Source: a virus
Length of the DNA: 64,000 nucleotides
Direction: 5' to 3' (one strand)
IMG/VR virus record: IMGVR_UViG_3300042465_007707
Coordinates: 1-64,000 of that record
A program made the translations under genes and the position numbers. The notes under the pieces are model-generated. The model made no database searches, was not told the origin of the DNA, and worked only from the letters and a program-made list of their open reading frames with translations. Positions 62,170 through 64,000 of this stretch are shown in pieces. Position 1 is the first letter of the stretch. The number at the start of each line of letters is the position of its first letter.

Positions 62170-63081
62170 TTATTTCTCTTTTGTTATTTTTGATCCATAC
62201 TGCATTAATTTATAGGCTTCAGCGAGTGAAACTTTACTTTTTGCTTTTTTAGAACCGTCTGGATTCCAACTAAAAAGTTTTGATGATTTTCCCAATTCAG
62301 AATAAACTAAAAAAGTTCTATTTAGGAACTCAACTTTCGAAACGTCCTCTGGTTTACATTCGTAACTACAGGATTCCAAAAATTCCTTTACTTTTTTAAT
62401 GTTTTCATCTGTTTTCTTAAAGTAAATACCGTCAACCCAATAGAATATAAAGTCCTCACCTAAAGACTTCATTAAATCCTGCATAACGTCCGAAACTCGT
62501 TTACAGATAGCAAACCAAAGGTTTTCTGTTTCGTAGCTTCTAATCGTTTCAACGTGACGATAAATCGAACCGTCATAAGTATATACCTCTTTTCTTTTTG
62601 CTAATGATCCCAAGGAAGCCAAGCGTGTAATTTTGTCTTTTTTCAGTCCTTCAAGGTAGATTTCTTTTGAAATAACACCCATCATCAAAGCTGTTTGCCA
62701 ATAAGCTCCATTAATATCTAAGCAGCAAACATTCTCAAATACATCACCCTCTTTGATAGTTCCCTTTATCGAAAAATATTCAATATCCATAAGTCTATAG
62801 ACGTTTTCCCTATATCTCATAGCCACATAGTTATCAATCGAATATTTCTTTACCTTCTTAACGAAATTCATATCCTCTGGACGAAAAAATTTACTCATTG
62901 ACCTACAATTCCATTCGTCACTATACAATTCAACTGAACTCCCAGAATTTACAATCGTAAATGGTAGTTTCAACCTATGAAGGTACTCAGCCTTAGAATC
63001 CAAACTATTTTTGTCAACCTGAAATATTTTACGTTTCACGTTCTTCAAGGCACTATTATTTGCTTTTTTCAATTCGCTCAT
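62170..63081 (-). CDS. Compact family-B DNA polymerase-like palm protein, 303 aa
   Basis: VCCLDINGAYWQTALMMGVI (about 120-139) looks like PolB motif A (D-x-N-S-x-Y-P). ITRLASLGSLAKRK, about 32 residues later, stands where motif B (K-x-x-x-N-x-x-Y-G) belongs, and FIFYWVDGIYFKK (about 215) like motif C (Y-x-D-T-D-S). There is no exonuclease domain and the chain is much shorter than any normal PolB. Key residues are altered (motif C has VDG, not DTD), so it may be a divergent polymerase, a primase-like palm or an inactive relative. Leader ACGACAAG before ATG. Confidence 0.5.
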   Translation of the reverse strand: MSELKKANNSALKNVKRKIFQVDKNSLDSKAEYLHRLKLPFTIVNSGSSVELYSDEWNCRSMSKFFRPEDMNFVKKVKKYSIDNYVAMRYRENVYRLMDIEYFSIKGTIKEGDVFENVCCLDINGAYWQTALMMGVISKEIYLEGLKKDKITRLASLGSLAKRKEVYTYDGSIYRHVETIRSYETENLWFAICKRVSDVMQDLMKSLGEDFIFYWVDGIYFKKTDENIKKVKEFLESCSYECKPEDVSKVEFLNRTFLVYSELGKSSKLFSWNPDGSKKAKSKVSLAEAYKLMQYGSKITKEK

Positions 63082-63845
63082 CTTGTCGTTATTCTTATTT
63101 CTTTTAAAACCCTATTAAACTCAATTACAACCTGATAGTTACCCCCTTTTTCTCGTTCATCAGTCATTTCCTCAACGCGTTCCTTAATATCGTTAATCAA
63201 CTCAAAGTTATTGGTAGGAATAACATATTTTAAACCGTCCAAATAGATAACATTGTAAATTTTTGAATCCAGAATATCTGTAATGTTACTATTCAAATCC
63301 CAAATACCAACATTCGTACTGAAAACTTCTCCTGAAGGAACATGGGGAGTAATATCCAAATCCGTTGGCTTGAATCCATGAATATTCAAGTCCATCAAAG
63401 ATTTCAAATCACTCAATTCAGCATCCAACTTAGCTAATTCCTTACACTTAGCCTTCTTTATCGAAGCTTCCTTCTTACGTTCCTTTGCCGAAAGTTTTTT
63501 ACCTTCCAACTCCTGATCCCTTTTCTCAATTGACTTACACAAATACTTAATCCTAGAACTCAGTTTTCGCTTCTTAGACTTCAATTTAGCGTACTTCTTA
63601 CCGCACTTGAATAGTTTTACCTTGTACCTGTCAATCTTAACGTCAATCCTTCCTAAACGCCTTGAAGCAATTTCCAATCTCTTTTCACTCAATTCACCAG
63701 ATGTAATCGAAACATTCAATCGTTTACGCTCAACATACAACTTTGACCTTTCTTTGTTGTACTTAACGCATAACTCCTGCTGTGTAGAACGCTGTCGTTT
63801 ACCTTCGTTATTTTGCTCCTTAGAAACTTTACCCCCCTTTCTCAT
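63078..63845 (-). CDS. Lys-rich coiled-coil protein, 255 aa
   Basis: Residues 1-150 are extremely basic coiled coil (KKYAKLKSKKRKLSSRIKYL). Residues about 160-250 form an acidic/hydrophobic domain (STNVGIWDLNSNITDILDSK; YNVIYLDGLKYVIPTNNFEL). It overlaps the polymerase-like gene by 4 bp. In protein-primed systems (phi29, PRD1) a basic terminal-protein gene immediately precedes the polymerase gene, so it is a terminal-protein candidate by position only. Could equally be a DNA-binding scaffold. Confidence 0.55.
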   Translation of the reverse strand: MRKGGKVSKEQNNEGKRQRSTQQELCVKYNKERSKLYVERKRLNVSITSGELSEKRLEIASRRLGRIDVKIDRYKVKLFKCGKKYAKLKSKKRKLSSRIKYLCKSIEKRDQELEGKKLSAKERKKEASIKKAKCKELAKLDAELSDLKSLMDLNIHGFKPTDLDITPHVPSGEVFSTNVGIWDLNSNITDILDSKIYNVIYLDGLKYVIPTNNFELINDIKERVEEMTDEREKGGNYQVVIEFNRVLKEIRITTR

Positions 63846-64000
63846 ATCAATATACCAATTATTGTTTTTTAATAGCTTAAATCGAAAGTTTTGAAGTTAA
63901 ATAGTCAAATACTCCTTTCAATTACTAAAGATAAGCATTTTTTAAACACTAAACACATTGATATACAACTTTTTAACTACAAAAATAGACGAAAATGAAC
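63846..64000. promoter_or_regulatory. Upstream region of the polymerase-like operon
   Basis: AT-rich 155 bp. TATCTTTA on the minus strand near 63930 is close to TAnnTTTG. A possible plus-strand start (ATGAAC, 63995) suggests a divergent gene beyond the window. No hairpin terminator seen. Confidence 0.35.

Noticed and set aside
2406-63845. Prophage interpretation
   Set aside because: No integrase, attachment site or host gene is visible in the window; it cannot be excluded from the sequence beyond the edges.

Overview
The window is AT-rich and looks like a virus of a Bacteroidetes host, most likely a flavobacterium. Three things point there. Promoters have the Bacteroidetes -7 box TAnnTTTG (mostly TATATTTG). 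Almost no gene has a Shine-Dalgarno sequence. Several families (DUF4494, RecT with an SbcC-like ATPase, YadA-head-like fibres) are typical of Bacteroidetes phages. No ribosomal, metabolic or other housekeeping gene is visible. I see no terminase large subunit, portal, tape measure, sheath or baseplate gene, and no integrase.

Layout. 1-2353: small plus-strand genes of unknown function, including the tail of a duplicated small gene and an attC-like hairpin. 2.4-9.3 kb (minus): peptidoglycan hydrolases and a lysis cassette (SLT transglycosylase, papain-like C92 hydrolase, GH73 glucosaminidase, DUF2272 protein, unimolecular spanin, GH24 lysozyme, holin). 9.4-17.5 kb: spike/fibre proteins. 17.6-27.2 kb: about twenty small proteins, nearly all with one N- or C-terminal membrane segment and a Lys-rich tail, plus a zinc metallopeptidase. 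27.3-28.1 kb: a capsid-like protein in its own promoter/terminator unit with a 37-residue membrane peptide. 28.3-30.2 kb (plus): glycosyltransferase and two coiled-coil proteins. 30.2-31.2 kb: a larger relative of the capsid-like protein. 31.3-45.5 kb: very large 'polyvalent' type proteins (SNF2 helicase fused to a zeta-toxin kinase, ParB/DdrB-like protein, N6-adenine methyltransferase, modular GG-motif proteins). 45.6-50.1 kb: regulators, DUF4494 and an FtsK/HerA/Zot-type ATPase suited to genome packaging. 50.1-57.4 kb: RusA, a tRNA-like/ncRNA locus, metallo-beta-lactamase-fold protein, RecT, SbcC-like ATPase. 57.4-61.1 kb: small early genes and regulators. 61.3-63.9 kb: iteron-like repeats and a compact protein with family-B DNA polymerase-like motifs preceded by a Lys-rich coiled-coil protein.

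Interpretation (inference): a FtsK/HerA-like ATPase without terminase, dozens of tiny membrane proteins, membrane-anchored peptidoglycan hydrolases and two related capsid-like proteins fit a tailless, membrane-containing dsDNA virus. At more than 60 kb it would be much larger than PRD1/PM2-type phages (about 10-20 kb). Early genes share an unusual leader (ACGACAAGA just before ATG) and a palindrome (TTATTTTnnAAAATAA). Structural proteins share a [FY]-x-[NY]-x-D-G motif, and the giant proteins share GG motifs and C-terminal tags. These point to regulation, maturation and packaging rules that could be tested. Function calls rest on motif recognition by eye, without database searches.
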